Below are positions 9,247 through 17,303 of a stretch of DNA of 64,000 nt, one piece after another. The position numbers were made by a program, and so were the translations under genes. Each line of letters opens with the position of its first letter. Within the stretch, counting starts at the first letter, position 1. Origin of the DNA: Streptomyces sp. HUAS 15-9 (GTDB lineage: Bacteria; Actinomycetota; Actinomycetes; Streptomycetales; Streptomycetaceae); NCBI RefSeq assembly GCF_025642155.1, contig NZ_CP106798.1, forward strand, positions 7,192,001 through 7,256,000, written 5' to 3'. The notes below the pieces were generated by a model. That model made no database searches. It was not told the origin of the DNA and saw nothing but the letters and a program-made list of their open reading frames with translations.

Positions 9247-9456
9247 TCAGTGGTCGGAATAGCTGAAGTCGCCCCCGGTCCAGGCGCTGACGTCCTCGAT
9301 CACAACCCGGTACATCCCACCCGTCTCCGGGCTCCCCAGGGTGCCCGCCAGGAGCCGGGCGACATGGAAGTGCAGACGCGTGGGCGGCCCGTCCTTCTTC
9401 GCGGTGAGTCGAAGACGGCGGCGAACTCGCCCAAGCGGGCGGAATCCGTCAGCACA
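9247..9456 (-). pseudogene. C-terminal remnant of an unknown minus-strand gene
   Basis: The minus strand is open for 69 codons to a TGA at 9247-9249 and reads like true protein at its end (LHFHVARLLAGTLGS, GGMYRVVIEDVSAW, DFSYSDH). There is no usable start, and an in-frame stop lies at 9457-9459. Just upstream another frame reads VLTDSARLGEFAAVFDS, which may be the continuation before a frameshift. The family is not recognised. Confidence 0.4.
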
Positions 9457-9870
9457 TCAGACACCCTCTGCCTCCGCGTGGCCGCGAGAACCAGTCGACC
9501 GGTGATGACAGCGCCACTGGTGACCACGGTCAGGGACTCTGATCGCTCTGGTCGGACTGCTCGATCATCCCGGGATCGTCGAGGGCGGCGCAGCCCCTCG
9601 TGCCGCGCCCGTCAACGGCCGACCTGCGAGGCGTCGCGGCTGGAAGTATCCGTCCCGGGCGGTGGTGTTCTTCGCGAGACGCAGTGTTGGCCGGTGCCCG
9701 CCGACGGTAGCCGCGGCGCAGTCGGCGACGCCACGCTCAGCCCGACGTGCTGCACGGCGGTGGGTGACTGTGAGCGCCGGACTGAGCCTAGGAGCTGCTT
9801 GAACCACCCATGGACCGGTCGAGGCGCATTACCTCATCTTTGAGAGCGCGAAAATCTATGCCAGCCGGAG

Positions 9871-9899
9871 TAGACATTGGGTGGCGGTGTGGTTATGGT
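9871..9899 (+). promoter_or_regulatory. Promoter candidate for the structured leader
   Basis: TAGACA (9871-9876) and TATGGT (9894-9899) are separated by 17 bp, close to the sigma-70-type consensus of streptomycetes. The predicted start, near 9906, falls at the beginning of a series of RNA hairpins. Confidence 0.5.
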
Positions 9900-9905
9900 T
9901 TCTCT

Positions 9906-10557
9906 CGTAGCCGAGATCGAGAGAGGCCCGGCAGAGATGAACTGCCGGGCAGCAGTAACGCAGTTGCAGTTCGCAGGACGGTGCGGTGGTGGAGTTCCGA
10001 AGCCAAGGCGGTTGCAGGACGGTGACGGGACTGACGGCCGGACCGGGTGGCCCGCAGTGATCAGGGGCCACCATGAGCAGTACCGCAGTGGCAGTACCCG
10101 TAAATGAAGGATCGCAGTACCCAGCAGTGAAGTCAGTGAGCAGTACCTCGGTGAAGGCGTCGGCTGCGGGCGCGCGCACCGGGAGGTTCGGCAGTGGGGT
10201 TCCAAGCCGGAGCAGACGCAGGACGGGCGACGGGGCTGGCTGCCGAAGAGTGGCGCTGTTCGAGGCCACCAGCAGTTTGCGGTATCAGCAGTTCGCAGTT
10301 TCCGTCAGTGAGTAGTTGATCAAGAGGGAAGAACGGAGGAGCCGAGCGCCATCAGGATCGCCCGGGCGGAAGTCTTGGACCCGGGTACCGCAGGACATCG
10401 ATAGTGAGGTGGTCTCCGGTCAAGCAACCGCGATCCCCGCGCCCCCGACAGTGTCTCGGTCGGGTCTGCGGAAACAGAGGGCCGGTGCAGTATCAGGGCC
10501 GGCAGATGGTGTAGTAGTTCCTTCGGGGCCCTGGTGCCAGTACGGCGCCAGGGCCCC
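9906..10557 (+). ncRNA. Structured, CAGT-rich leader or ncRNA upstream of the MerR-like gene
   Basis: No credible protein is coded here. The segment opens with two hairpins: CTCTCG/CGAGAG (9902-9924), then GCCCGGCAG/CTGCCGGGC (9926-9950, 9-bp perfect stem). It then holds many copies of GCAGT, including four of GCAGTACC between 10076 and 10148, and two imperfect direct copies of a roughly 55-bp unit (about 9985-10045 and 10190-10250). It closes with a 14-bp hairpin (10525-10538 with 10544-10557, one G-T pair, loop AGTAC) ending 25 nt before the next ATG. It is either a long regulatory leader or a free RNA with its own terminator. Confidence 0.5.
10525..10557 (+). terminator. Terminator or attenuator hairpin at the end of the leader
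   Basis: GGGGCCCTGGTGCC and GGCGCCAGGGCCCC pair over 14 positions with one G-T wobble. The hairpin sits just upstream of the ribosome site (GAGAGG) of the MerR-like gene, so its folding could decide whether that gene is transcribed. Confidence 0.65.
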
Positions 10558-10582
10558 TCAACGCGTTCCACAGAGAGGTGCA

Positions 10583-10921
10583 ATGACAGCAGACGACACG
10601 TTCGGCCGTCTCGACGACGACGATTACCCCGCGTACACCATGGGTCGGGCCGCCGAGTTGCTCGGCACTACCCCTGCCTTCCTCCGCGCCCTCGGCGAAG
10701 CCCGCCTGATCACCCCCCTGCGCTCCGAAGGCGGCCACCGCCGCTACTCCCGCTACCAACTGCGTATCGCCGCCCGCGCCCGGGAACTCGTCGATCGGGG
10801 CACCCCCATCGAGGCTGCCTGCCGGATCGTCATCCTCGAAGACCAGCTCGAGGAAGCCCAGCGCATCAACGCCGAATATCGCCGCGCCGCCGAATCAGTG
10901 AACCCGACGGCAGCAGAATGA
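10583..10921 (+). CDS. MerR-like helix-turn-helix regulator
   Basis: This is a 112-aa protein. After an acidic N-terminus it carries a MerR-type winged helix (YTMGRAAELLGTTPAFLRAL, then LRSEGGHRRYSRYQL at about 21-60). A short helical tail (EDQLEEAQRINAEYRRAA) probably mediates dimerisation. There is no metal- or drug-binding domain. The ATG at 10583 is chosen for its GAGAGG site and for the start of homology. A second cold-shock gene follows after 244 bp, so this small regulator may control it or be co-expressed with it (inference). Confidence 0.85.
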   Translation: MTADDTFGRLDDDDYPAYTMGRAAELLGTTPAFLRALGEARLITPLRSEGGHRRYSRYQLRIAARARELVDRGTPIEAACRIVILEDQLEEAQRINAEYRRAAESVNPTAAE

Positions 10922-11054
10922 GATGAGCGTGCTCGTCAGCGCCGGCGGGCATCGCACGCACGGTCTCGGTGTGCGGCGTGATCCTTTCCTATGGTGACGC
11001 GGTGTGTGGGCGTGTAACGTCTGTGTCAGCTGTCGTGGTTCGGAATTCCCTCTT

Positions 11055-11079
11055 GCCCACGCCTTTGGCGTGGGCGTTT
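11055..11079 (+). terminator. Intrinsic terminator or attenuator before the second cold-shock gene
   Basis: GCCCACGCC (11055-11063), loop TTT, GGCGTGGGC, then GTTTT: a classic hairpin plus T-run. It lies between the MerR-like gene and the cold-shock gene. A weak promoter (GGTGAC, 16 bp, TAACGT at about 11017-11022) may lie before it, in which case the hairpin would be inside the cold-shock leader. Confidence 0.75.
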
Positions 11080-11165
11080 TGCTGTGCTGTGCCGCAGGGA
11101 CCAGGGCGATCACCTCCGTCTGCCACATGGAGTGGGAGGCGTTCATCGACTGGAAGGCATAAGAC

Positions 11166-11369
11166 ATGGCAACGGGAACTGTGAAGTGGTTCAACGCGGA
11201 GAAGGGCTTCGGCTTCATCGCCCAGGACGGCGGCGGCCCGGATGTCTTCGCGCACTACTCCGCGATCAACTCCACCGGCTTTCGTGAGCTTCAGGAGGGC
11301 CAGGCCGTGACGTTTGACGTCACCCAGGGCCAGAAGGGTCCGCAGGCCGAGAACATCAACCCGGCCTGA
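11166..11369 (+). CDS. Cold-shock protein (CspA family), second copy
   Basis: This 67-aa single cold-shock domain has RNP1 (KGFGFI) and RNP2 (DVFAHYS). It differs from the copy at 6322-6525 at only a few surface positions. The family role is RNA chaperone or single-stranded nucleic-acid binding. It is preceded by a leader that contains a terminator-like hairpin and follows the MerR-like gene, whereas the first copy leads the helicase cluster. The two copies are therefore likely under different control. Confidence 0.95.
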   Translation: MATGTVKWFNAEKGFGFIAQDGGGPDVFAHYSAINSTGFRELQEGQAVTFDVTQGQKGPQAENINPA

Positions 11370-11485
11370 CCTCGCAGACCTGCCCGAGGGATCGCGCACG
11401 CCGCGTCCGGGGCCGCCGCCCATGCGGGCCGAGCCGCCACCTGGACGAAGGCGCCCGCTCTCGTGCCGGGCCGGCGCAGGATCAG

Positions 11486-11513
11486 GGGCCGCGCAGCCAT
11501 TGCTGCGCGGCCC
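11486..11513 (+). terminator. Terminator hairpin downstream of the second cold-shock gene
   Basis: GGGCCGCGCAGC (11486-11497), loop CATT, GCTGCGCGGCCC: a perfect 12-bp stem about 115 bp after the stop codon. Confidence 0.7.
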
Positions 11514-11732
11514 TGCTGTTGCGGCGCGAAGGCCGGCGCGAGAGGGGTCCGGTGTTGCTCCGCGACGGGCGGGGCCGTCCCTTGGGTATCCCCCTGCTTG
11601 AAATCCGTCCGCCGTCCCGTCTGCAAGTCGGCTGTTCTCCGGGGTACGGCGCTCCGTGGGGCAGGTAGGGACAGAGGAGCGAGAGAAAGACGAGACAGCG
11701 GTCTTCAGCTGACCTGCGATGGAAGGCGCCCC

Positions 11733-11918
11733 GTGTTCGAGGCGGAAGACATGAGGGAATGGCGGGGCCACGACGTGCTCGACCATGAGCGGCACACGAC
11801 TGGCGTCCCGGTTTCGTCCTCCCCGGCCTGCGCCTGGGCCGCCGCCGCAGGCGCCTGCCCCGGTGACGCGGTCGCCTGGGGCAGAGCACACCGTTTCACC
11901 TGTCCGAGAGCCCGCTGA
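11733..11918 (+). pseudogene. Remnant of a PRC-barrel domain gene
   Basis: A GTG at 11733 begins FEAEDMREWRGHDVLD, the typical N-terminus of small streptomycete PRC-barrel proteins. After about 25 residues (near TGVP) the likeness is lost and the frame ends at a TGA (11916-11918) in low-complexity Ala/Arg sequence. I take it as the surviving 5' end of a deleted gene. The rest of the gap 11370-12175 holds the hairpin at 11486 and a second small one (CCACCCC/GGGGTGG, about 12078-12099), nothing else. Confidence 0.5.
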
Positions 11919-12175
11919 AGCGGGGTATCGGAGAACTTCCCGAGTCATCGCCCAGGAACGGTCCGCCCCGTCCGCCGGGCGGAGGCATCGGCGAGGTTGG
12001 CTCCGGTGTCGGCGTCCCGCTGGGATGGTCCGACACTTGGGATGTGTTCCCGATGAGTCATCATGTGGAGTGCGTTGCCACCCCGGCCTGCTGGGGTGGC
12101 TGCTGACTCCCGTGCCCGGCCTCGATGCCGGCGGGGCCGCGGCCGGAACCGGGGACTGTGCTGCCGGGCTGTGGT

Positions 12176-13861
12176 TCAGGCGTCGATGATGACGGGGATG
12201 ATGAGGGGTTTGCGGCGGTGGGTGCGGAACGCCCAGTTCGCGACGGCGCGGGCGACGAGTTGTTCGAGTTGGCGCGCGTCCCCGACACCTTCCTCGGCCG
12301 CGGTGGCCAGGGTCTTCTCGATGACGGGGATGACCGGCTCGAAGGTGGTGTCATCGTGGACGAAGCCCCGGGCCAGGAAGTCGGGGGCCTCGGCGAGGGC
12401 GCCTGTGTCCGCGTCGACGATCGCCACCACCGTGACCACGCCTTCGGCGGCGAGGGTGAGGCGGTCCTTGAGGGACGCTTCGGTGGCGCCGCCGACTTCC
12501 ATGCCGTCTACGTAGACGTTGTAGGCGGGGACCTTGCCGGTGATGGACGCGCGCCCGTCGACCAGGTCGACGACGACGCCGTCCTCGGCGATGACGACGC
12601 GGTCGGGGTCGACACCGGTGCGGATGGCGAGGTCGCCGTTGGCCCGCAGATGGCGCCATTCGCCGTGCACGGGCATGACGTTGCGGGGTTTGACGATGTT
12701 GTAGCAGTAGACGAGTTCGCCGGCGCTGGCGTGCCCGGAGACGTGCACCTTGGCGTTGCCCTTGTGGACCACGTGGGCGCCCCACCGGGTGAGTCCGTTG
12801 ATCACCCGGTAGATGGCGTTCTCGTTGCCGGGGATGAGGGAGCTGGCGAGCAGGACGGTGTCGTCCTTGCCGATGCGGATCATGTGGTCGCGGTTGGCCA
12901 TCCGTGACAACGCGGCCATCGGTTCGCCCTGGGAGCCGGTGCACACCAGAGTGATCTTGTGGTCCGGGAGCTTCTCCAGCTCCTTGGTGCTCACGACCAG
13001 ACCGGAGGGCACCTTCAGATAGCCCAGGTCACGGGCGATGCCCATGGTGCGGACCATCGACCGGCCGACGAAGGCGACCTTGCGGCCGTGCTGGTGGGCG
13101 GCGTCCAGGACCTGCTGGATACGGTGCACGTGGCTGGCGAAGCTGGAGACGATGACCCGGCGCGGCGCGGTGCGCATCACCTGCTCGATCGCCGGGTTCA
13201 GCTCACGCTCGGAGGTGGTGAAGCCAGGTACTTCGGCGTTGGTGGAGTCGGTGAGGAACAGGTCCACGCCCTCCTCGCCGAGGCGGGCGAAGGCGCGCAG
13301 ATCGGTGATGCGGTCGTCGAGAGGGAACTGGTCCATCTTGAAGTCGCCCGTGTGCAGCACCATCCCGGCCCGGGTGCGGATCGCGACCGCGAGGCTGTCG
13401 GGGATGGAATGGTTGACCGCCACGAACTCGCAGTCGAAGGGCCCGAAACCACGCCGGTCGCTCTCCCGCACCCGCACGGTGCGCGGCCGGATGCCGTGTT
13501 CCTTGAGCTTGGCCTCCAGGAACGCCAGCGTCAGCTTGGAGCCGACGACGGGAATGTCGGACCGCTCGCGCAGCAGGTACGGCACGCCGCCGATGTGGTC
13601 CTCGTGGCCGTGGGTGAGGACCACGGCCACGATGTCGTCCAGGCGGTCCCGGATCGAGGTGAAGTCCGGCAGGATCACGTCCACGCCGGGCTGGGTCTCC
13701 TCGGGGAACAGCACGCCGCAGTCGACGATGAGCAGCTTGCCCGCGTGCTCGAAGACGGTCATGTTGCGGCCGATCTCACCCAGGCCGCCCAGGGCGATGA
13801 CCCGCAGCCCTCCTTCGGGAAGGGGCGGGGCGGCTCTCAGCTCGGGGTGCGGATGACTCAT
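12176..13861 (-). CDS. rnj: Ribonuclease J (metallo-beta-lactamase RNase)
   Basis: RNase J is a zinc-dependent endo- and 5'-3' exoribonuclease in mRNA decay and rRNA maturation. The protein (561 aa) has the metallo-beta-lactamase core (LGGLGEIGRN, VLTHGHEDHIGG, VNHSIPDSLAV, TGDFKMDQ), the beta-CASP region (FASHVHRIQQV, GRSMVRTMGI, TGSQGEPMAALSRM, SGHASAGE) and a C-terminal dimerisation tail. The ATG at 13861 is chosen because MSHPHPEL is the usual family start; an upstream extension to 13981 lacks likeness. Two charged positions in the C-terminal third look unlike typical streptomycete RNase J, so it may be a second paralogue (inference). Other RNA-handling genes lie just upstream. Confidence 0.93.
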   Translation of the reverse strand: MSHPHPELRAAPPLPEGGLRVIALGGLGEIGRNMTVFEHAGKLLIVDCGVLFPEETQPGVDVILPDFTSIRDRLDDIVAVVLTHGHEDHIGGVPYLLRERSDIPVVGSKLTLAFLEAKLKEHGIRPRTVRVRESDRRGFGPFDCEFVAVNHSIPDSLAVAIRTRAGMVLHTGDFKMDQFPLDDRITDLRAFARLGEEGVDLFLTDSTNAEVPGFTTSERELNPAIEQVMRTAPRRVIVSSFASHVHRIQQVLDAAHQHGRKVAFVGRSMVRTMGIARDLGYLKVPSGLVVSTKELEKLPDHKITLVCTGSQGEPMAALSRMANRDHMIRIGKDDTVLLASSLIPGNENAIYRVINGLTRWGAHVVHKGNAKVHVSGHASAGELVYCYNIVKPRNVMPVHGEWRHLRANGDLAIRTGVDPDRVVIAEDGVVVDLVDGRASITGKVPAYNVYVDGMEVGGATEASLKDRLTLAAEGVVTVVAIVDADTGALAEAPDFLARGFVHDDTTFEPVIPVIEKTLATAAEEGVGDARQLEQLVARAVANWAFRTHRRKPLIIPVIIDA

Positions 13862-14103
13862 ACCCTGACGGTACCCGGAGAGCGGGACGGGGTGATCCAT
13901 TGCCTGTGCGATCCAACGAGCGCTCGATACGACCCGCCGCCGGCTCAGGTCGGCATCCGTCTCATCTGCCCGCTGCCCCAAGACAGGAGCGCAACCGCAG
14001 CCGCAGCGACCGCAGTGGCCGCGGTGTGTGCCGGGGTGGCGTCGCGCGTCGGGGGCCAGTGGCTGCGAGGTGATGTTGGGGTGTCAGGTCTCCCGGTGCC
14101 CGA

Positions 14104-15447
14104 TCAGAACAGTGCCAGGCCCTCGCCGCTGGTGTCCGCGATGATTGGCCGGGACTGGGTGGGGAGGTCGTCCAGGCGATCAGGACCGGCCGCGGCGGCC
14201 ACGGCAGGGGCCGTCTCGGCCAGCCAGATACGAAACCGCTCGGTGGCTGCACGGTAGGGGACTTGTGCCAGGACACGGTGCTCGCCGGAGGGGCAGAAGT
14301 CGACGGCGACTGTGAGCAAGCAGGAACGGGGGGCGTTCTGGCTTCCTGTCCAGGACACGCGCAGCATGCCGCAGGGCTTGCGCCCGCGGGGGGCGCGGTG
14401 GGTGGGGCGTAGCGATCGGCAGGCTATGTGGGCGGTCCATGCGGCGAGGTGCGGCAGGGGCAAGGTGGTGCGTGCGCGGCATCCGGGGCAGCGGTGCCAG
14501 TGGCGGAGCCAGTGGTCGGTGTCGGTGTGGAAGAGGCGTGTGTAGCGGTTCGCCACGCGGATGTCGTTGCTATACAGGTGGTCGGGGCGTTCCAGTGTGT
14601 TGCAGGACTGGCAGACGGGGGCGCGGACGTAGCCGTGTTCGTGGCAGTGGTCGAGTACGGTGGCGGGCGCGGTGCGGCAGACGGCGCACGCCCACCCGGT
14701 CACCCTGCGGGAGGTACCGGGCCTCCTGCTGAGCACTGAGTACCGCTGGCCTTCCAGCTCTCCGTTGTACGGGCGCAGCGAGGCGGTGGGGTCCCGGGGA
14801 CTCGTCGTTTGCCGGCTGTCGGCGTCTTTGGCCTGCCGGGGGCGGGAGGGCGGCTCGATGGCGGCTGCGCTTGGCTGGCGGGTCCGCGCGGCTTGCACCC
14901 ATTGCGTTTCGTTGTGCTCGGCCGCGTCGAGCAGCCTGACCACAGCGCGCGGCAGCCACCACGTCCGCTGCGTCCCGTCGCGGGTCTGCTCCACGAGTAT
15001 CTGTGGCCAGTCGATCCCCGCCAGATGGAACGGCCGACCGTCTTCACGTCGTGTTGCGCGCTGGGGGCCGCCCAGCTCCTGCAGTTCCCGCGTGATGCGC
15101 TGACGCCAACGCAGCGGCGTCTCCTCGTTGCACTCCCGCCTTGGCGCCCCACGAAACGGACCGATGCGGACCAGGTCCTGCCGATCCATCCCAACTGCTC
15201 TCAGTTCGGCGGCGGCCCGGCGCACCTCAACCTCCGGAACACTCCACTGACCGCCGCTCGCCCTCACCGTCGCCACCACATGGCCGCCGAGCAGGACGTA
15301 CCCCGCCCGGGCATGGGCAGGAGAGCAGGTGAATGCCCCAGAAGCCGTCGGCACAGCACCGTCGGCCGTCAAATCGACCCACAGAGCGTCCGCGGCACCC
15401 AGGGTGATCAGGCCGTCCGTGCGACCGGGCATGACACGCTCTGGCAT
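14104..15447 (-). CDS. Endonuclease VII-like HNH protein
   Basis: The 447-aa protein has a central recombination endonuclease VII-type zinc/HNH motif: CAVCRTAP, then LDHCHEHGYVRAPVCQSCNT at about residues 255-290. The paired Cys residues hold a zinc and the DH..H residues are the nuclease site. Further CxxC pairs follow (CPGCRA). The N-terminal half is an unrecognised domain with several Trp and Arg residues that may bind DNA. In phage T4 this fold resolves branched DNA; chromosomal copies in streptomycetes are common but little studied. It lies next to mobile-element debris, so a mobile origin is possible. Confidence 0.75.
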   Translation of the reverse strand: MPERVMPGRTDGLITLGAADALWVDLTADGAVPTASGAFTCSPAHARAGYVLLGGHVVATVRASGGQWSVPEVEVRRAAAELRAVGMDRQDLVRIGPFRGAPRRECNEETPLRWRQRITRELQELGGPQRATRREDGRPFHLAGIDWPQILVEQTRDGTQRTWWLPRAVVRLLDAAEHNETQWVQAARTRQPSAAAIEPPSRPRQAKDADSRQTTSPRDPTASLRPYNGELEGQRYSVLSRRPGTSRRVTGWACAVCRTAPATVLDHCHEHGYVRAPVCQSCNTLERPDHLYSNDIRVANRYTRLFHTDTDHWLRHWHRCPGCRARTTLPLPHLAAWTAHIACRSLRPTHRAPRGRKPCGMLRVSWTGSQNAPRSCLLTVAVDFCPSGEHRVLAQVPYRAATERFRIWLAETAPAVAAAAGPDRLDDLPTQSRPIIADTSGEGLALF

Positions 15448-15585
15448 GCCGACAGGCTAGCGGCCTACCACGCGGCAACGGGACTACAAGCGCCTCGATC
15501 AGCTGCGTTGGCCGCCCCCCACTCTTTATGCCTGAGCATCTGGTTCGTCAGCGCCTCCCGTGCCCGCAGTCTCACGATCAGTACG

Positions 15586-15914
15586 TCAAGAATCGGGGAA
15601 GGCACCCTCGCGCATCAGCGGTCCCCGCGTCAGGACGAATTGAGCACCAGAGTCTTTCAGGTTCGTGATTCTGCCCTCGGCGACGTCCGAGCTGTAGGGC
15701 AGAGTCACGGCGGCGTGCACCGCGTCGAGGCCGTCCAGCAGGCCAGCGGCGAAGCGGACGGGCGGGGCGAGGCCGCTGGCGGCCGCTCGTGATCCAGCGG
15801 TCCATCAGGACTGCGCCTTGTTGAAGATTTCCGGGAAGGAACCCACGAGGCCGTGGAGAGTTGGAGTTGCGGGCAGCGTTCCAGTAGATGCTTGACGAAG
15901 AGGCGTTGGTCCAC
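15586..15914 (-). pseudogene. ISL3-type transposase remnant, frameshifted
   Basis: On the minus strand one frame reads QRLFVKHLLERCPQL. A neighbouring frame continues GLVGSFPEIFNKAQS, and after a stop RFAAGLLDGLDAVHAAVTLPYSSDVAEGRITNLK. The last block matches the region around the third catalytic residue of ISL3-family (DDE) transposases, usually LPYSSGxVEGHxNRIK. The fragment has a stop and a frameshift and lacks the rest of the gene, so it is dead. The tail ends at a TGA (15586-15588). Confidence 0.65.
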
Positions 15915-16092
15915 CTTCAGGATCAGGAGTTCGCTCCGCAGAGGAGGGAGTCTGCCTCAACGCACGTCACTGCTGCGTCTCTCTTGAACACATCCCTGTC
16001 ATCAACGAACGCCCGCTATCGCATAGTTCCGGTCAGCGGTCGAGTTGGAGCACAGAGGGTTCGGGTGTTGCGAGGGGCGGGAGGATGAGTGG

Positions 16093-16280
16093 GTGCTATC
16101 CCGGGCCCAGGGTCTGACTCATGATATTTCTGACCGAAATGTCCTGCTGTCACAGTGTCGGCCGGTGGTCGGGGTGGTGCGTTGTCGGTGCCGAACTGGC
16201 AGGGCGTGTCTCGATAGGGGCCTACCGATTGTTGTGGCGTCCTCACGATTCTGACCGTCTGACGCGGTCCGGTACCGGCA
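16093..16280 (+). mobile_element. IS110 left-end relic without its transposase
   Basis: From GTGCTATCCCGG at 16093 to about 16280 the sequence aligns with the non-coding left end of the complete IS110 element (42836 onward). Shared blocks are GGTCTGACTCATGA, TGACCGAA, CAGGGCGTGTC, ATAGGGG and CACG-TTC-GACCG. The blocks are separated by variable stretches of matching length. The transposase is absent; sequence of an unrelated gene follows at once. So only the non-coding end has survived. Confidence 0.75.
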
Positions 16281-16578
16281 ACTGGGCATGTTGAGGTAGT
16301 TGGTTTGGACTGACCCGCTGGGTATTGTCCCGAATGATCTGACCTGGAAGGTAGAGATCGACCACGACTTCGAGCGCGGCTGGCACCTTCCGGTAAGAGG
16401 GCAGCTCATCGGACGCCGCGTACCCCTCCAGCTCTTTCAGCGCCCATGCGCGCAGCTCCTCATGGCGCGCGTAGCCGGCCAACATGAGGCACTGCCGGAG
16501 CGCAGTGGCGAGAGAGGCAGCGTCGTCTAGGACGGCGCGCTCAAGCTGCTCTAGTCCTCGGACGTCGGGTGTCGTCAC
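16243..16578 (-). pseudogene. Truncated AbiTii-domain gene
   Basis: A GTG at 16578 (or a longer frame to 16611) starts a protein with the features of an AbiTii N-terminal domain: LEQLERAVLDDAASLATALR, then LRAWALKELEGYAASDELPSYRKVP. AbiTii domains are found in abortive-infection and other phage-defence proteins. The frame continues PNQLPQHAQ and then enters the IS110 left-end relic, ending at 16243 in junk. The C-terminal domain, which would carry the effector, is missing. The remnant is therefore probably inactive. The domain call is by memory of the family pattern. Confidence 0.6.
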
Positions 16579-16835
16579 GGCATCCAGTTTGCATGGCCCC
16601 ACTGACAACACCGGTCGGATTCGTTGCCCTGGTGCGAGGATGCAGCCTGGCGCAGTGGAACCGGGCGTTCACCGGAGACCGCACCCGGGCCCTCGGCCGG
16701 CCCGCCCTCGACTACCAGCAAACAAAGGGGCCCCCGACTCCGTCGGCGGCCCATCGCGAAAGATCGAGGCTGGCGGGCAGCGGTATTTCCGGCGGGGCCG
16801 GGATGACCTCGCGTATCCCGCTGCCGGTCACGAGG

Positions 16836-17255
16836 TCACGCTTCCCGCTTGGCGTCAATCTCGGCGATCAGGGCCTCGATGCGGGTCTTGATCTCGTCGC
16901 GGATCGGGCGGACAGCCTCCACGCCCTTGCCGGCCGGGTCCTCCAGGGCCCAGTCGAGGTACTTCTTGCCGGGGAAGATCGGGCAGGCGTCGCCGCAGCC
17001 CATGGTGATGACGTAGTCGGACGCCTGGACGGCCTCGGTGGTCAGGATCTTCGGCTTCGCCTCGGAGATGTCGATGCCGACCTCCTTCATGGCCTCCACC
17101 GCGGCGGGGTTGACCTGCTCGCCCGGGATGGAGCCGGCGGAGCGGACCTCGATCCGGTCACCCGCGAGGCGGGAGAGGAATCCGGCGGCCATCTGCGAAC
17201 GCCCGGCGTTGTGGACGCAGACGAACAGCACGGAGGCGAGCGGGCTGGAGGACAT
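16836..17255 (-). CDS. arsC: ArsC arsenate reductase (low-molecular-weight phosphatase type)
   Basis: ArsC reduces arsenate to arsenite using thiol relay. The 139-aa protein has the phosphatase-like active loop CVHNAGRSQMA near residue 13, and the redox Cys in MGCGDACP. The DP of ALEDPAG gives the general-acid region. This is the thioredoxin- or mycothiol-linked class. It lies 48 bp after a second, longer ArsC on the same strand, so both are in one operon divergent from arsR at 18042. Confidence 0.93.
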   Translation of the reverse strand: MSSSPLASVLFVCVHNAGRSQMAAGFLSRLAGDRIEVRSAGSIPGEQVNPAAVEAMKEVGIDISEAKPKILTTEAVQASDYVITMGCGDACPIFPGKKYLDWALEDPAGKGVEAVRPIRDEIKTRIEALIAEIDAKREA

Positions 17256-17303
17256 TGGTTCTTCCTTCGTAAGTGGATCAAGAGGGTGATGGAGGAGTCG
17301 GTT

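Noticed and set aside
10076..10151. Repeated GCAGTACC suggesting a CRISPR array
   Set aside because: The repeats are 8 bp and irregularly spaced, with no constant spacer length and no cas genes.
13862..13981. Longer RNase J start at 13981
   Set aside because: The extra residues do not resemble the family; MSHPHPEL at 13861 does.
12959..14257. Long plus-strand open frame opposite RNase J
   Set aside because: Antisense shadow; the minus strand carries all metallo-beta-lactamase and beta-CASP motifs.
16612..16835. Short plus-strand coding-like stretch before the arsC genes
   Set aside because: A few well-formed residues only, with no family pattern and no start; not enough to call.
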